Shown piece after piece: positions 63,601 to 64,000 of a stretch of DNA of 64,000 nt. The DNA comes from Hordeum vulgare subsp. vulgare. Taxonomy: Eukaryota > Streptophyta > Magnoliopsida > Poales > Poaceae. The translations under genes were made by a program, and so were the position numbers. Below the pieces are notes generated by a model. It ran no database searches. It was not told the origin of the DNA and saw only the letters and a program-made list of their open reading frames with translations. The stretch spans positions 7,274,147 through 7,338,146 of the forward strand of contig NC_058518.1 in assembly GCF_904849725.1 (NCBI RefSeq), written 5' to 3'. Position 1 is the first letter of the stretch. The number at the start of each line of letters is the position of its first letter.

Positions 63601-64000
63601 CTCGCCGGCGAGTACAGGGAGACCCACCTCGACAAGGCCAAGGACCGCAGCCAATGGAGAGGCGGCACCATCCCGGTGCACCGCCCCTTCACCTGGTACA
63701 AGGCGACCTTTGAGGCCCCCACCGGTGAGGAGCCCGTGGTGGCGGACCTGCTGGGGCTCGGCAAGGGCGTGGTGTGGGTCAACGGCAACAACCTGGGCCG
63801 CTACTGGCCGTCATACGTCGCCGCGGACATGGACGGCTGCCGGCGGTGCGACTACCGCGGCACATTCATGGCGGATGGCGACGGGCAGAAGTGCCTCACT
63901 GGCTGCAACGAGCCGTCCCAGAGGTTCTACCATGTGCCACGGTCGTTCCTCAAGGCCGGCGAGCCCAACACGATGGTGCTGTTCGAGGAGGCCGGCGGCG
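60700..64000 (+). CDS. Beta-galactosidase, GH35, unit 4 (N325K, cut by window end)
   Basis: Exons 60700-60864, 60960-61235, 61322-61414, 61543-61695, 61810-61898, 62063-62168, 62291-62378, 62508-62629, 62731-63089, 63181-63269, and 63365 to beyond 64000. The window ends after codon 725, before the lectin domain, so this truncation is not biological. C-to-A at 62512, the fifth base of exon 8, changes codon 325 from AAC to AAA (Asn to Lys) in [14 protein letters not shown]. That segment lies at the end of the catalytic barrel and is strongly conserved in plant GH35 proteins. E182 and E254 are intact. The change could weaken the enzyme; its effect is unknown. Confidence 0.94.

Larger units (their letters stand above)
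49676..64000. repeat. Tandem array unit 4 (partial, 14,325 bp in window)
   Basis: Fourth unit, cut by the window end inside the last exon of its beta-galactosidase gene. Changes seen only here are A at 56038 (G elsewhere, inside an EcoRI-like gaattc in the others), C at 60364 inside the LTR (A elsewhere), and A at 62512 (C elsewhere, giving N325K). Gene-free stretches match those of unit 1: 49676-50862, 51781-54660, 56014-56825 and 58581-59025. The array is still in register where the window stops, so it probably continues. Confidence 0.97.

Noticed and set aside
1..64000. CRISPR array or satellite DNA
   Set aside because: The repeat unit is 16.56 kb with spliced genes and no short repeat-spacer pattern, so neither term applies.
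1..64000. Pure assembly duplication
   Set aside because: Not fully excluded. Private substitutions in units 2, 3 and 4, including two coding changes, make a simple copy error unlikely, but read-level evidence is needed.

Overview
The window is nuclear DNA from a grass, most likely a Pooideae/Triticeae cereal. It has GC-rich coding exons with short GT-AG introns, a Stowaway MITE with TA target duplications, a PIF/Harbinger-type element with TTA target duplications, a Ty1/copia remnant and several transposon-associated gene relics. Nothing looks prokaryotic, organellar or viral.

The whole window is one head-to-tail tandem array of a unit of about 16.56 kb: unit 1 = 1-16558, unit 2 = 16559-33113, unit 3 = 33114-49675, unit 4 = 49676-64000 (cut by the window end). 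The unit edges are arbitrary, because the array runs off both ends and no outer breakpoint is visible. By eye the units differ by about a dozen substitutions and a handful of 1-base or homopolymer length changes, so they are about 99.9% identical or better. All the transposon insertions are shared, so they predate the amplification.

Each unit carries one intact gene: an 11-exon, 827-residue plant beta-galactosidase (GH35) with a signal peptide, both catalytic glutamates and a C-terminal SUEL-type galactose-binding lectin domain. Units 1-3 have it complete, at 11025-14633, 27582-31190 and 44138-47747. Unit 4 has it from 60700 until the window cuts it after residue 725. Units 1 and 2 encode the same protein, unit 3 has T633I and unit 4 has N325K.

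The other 13 kb of each unit holds relics and repeats. Unit 1 coordinates, in order: a broken minus-strand gene with a NAM-associated C-terminal domain (1187-2104); an unassigned stretch with possible minus-strand exon relics (2105-4984); a Harbinger-like element (4988-6334) carrying a GRF zinc-finger/membrane gene broken by one stop; diverged local duplications (7150-8525); a G-rich tract next to an apparent minus-strand promoter (8537-8993); a Stowaway MITE (9351-9446); two identical 40-bp repeats (9466-9605); a two-exon GH5 glucanase fragment (9886-10154) joined to a second NAM-gene fragment and a copia 3' end with its LTR (10157-10725). The LTR ends 300 bp before the beta-galactosidase start codon. 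Two diverged duplications and a variable poly-G run lie downstream of the gene.

What stands out is a very recent amplification that multiplies one secreted cell-wall glycosidase gene together with a transposon-built upstream region. The sequence alone cannot separate a real array from an assembly expansion, although the unit-private changes argue for real copies.
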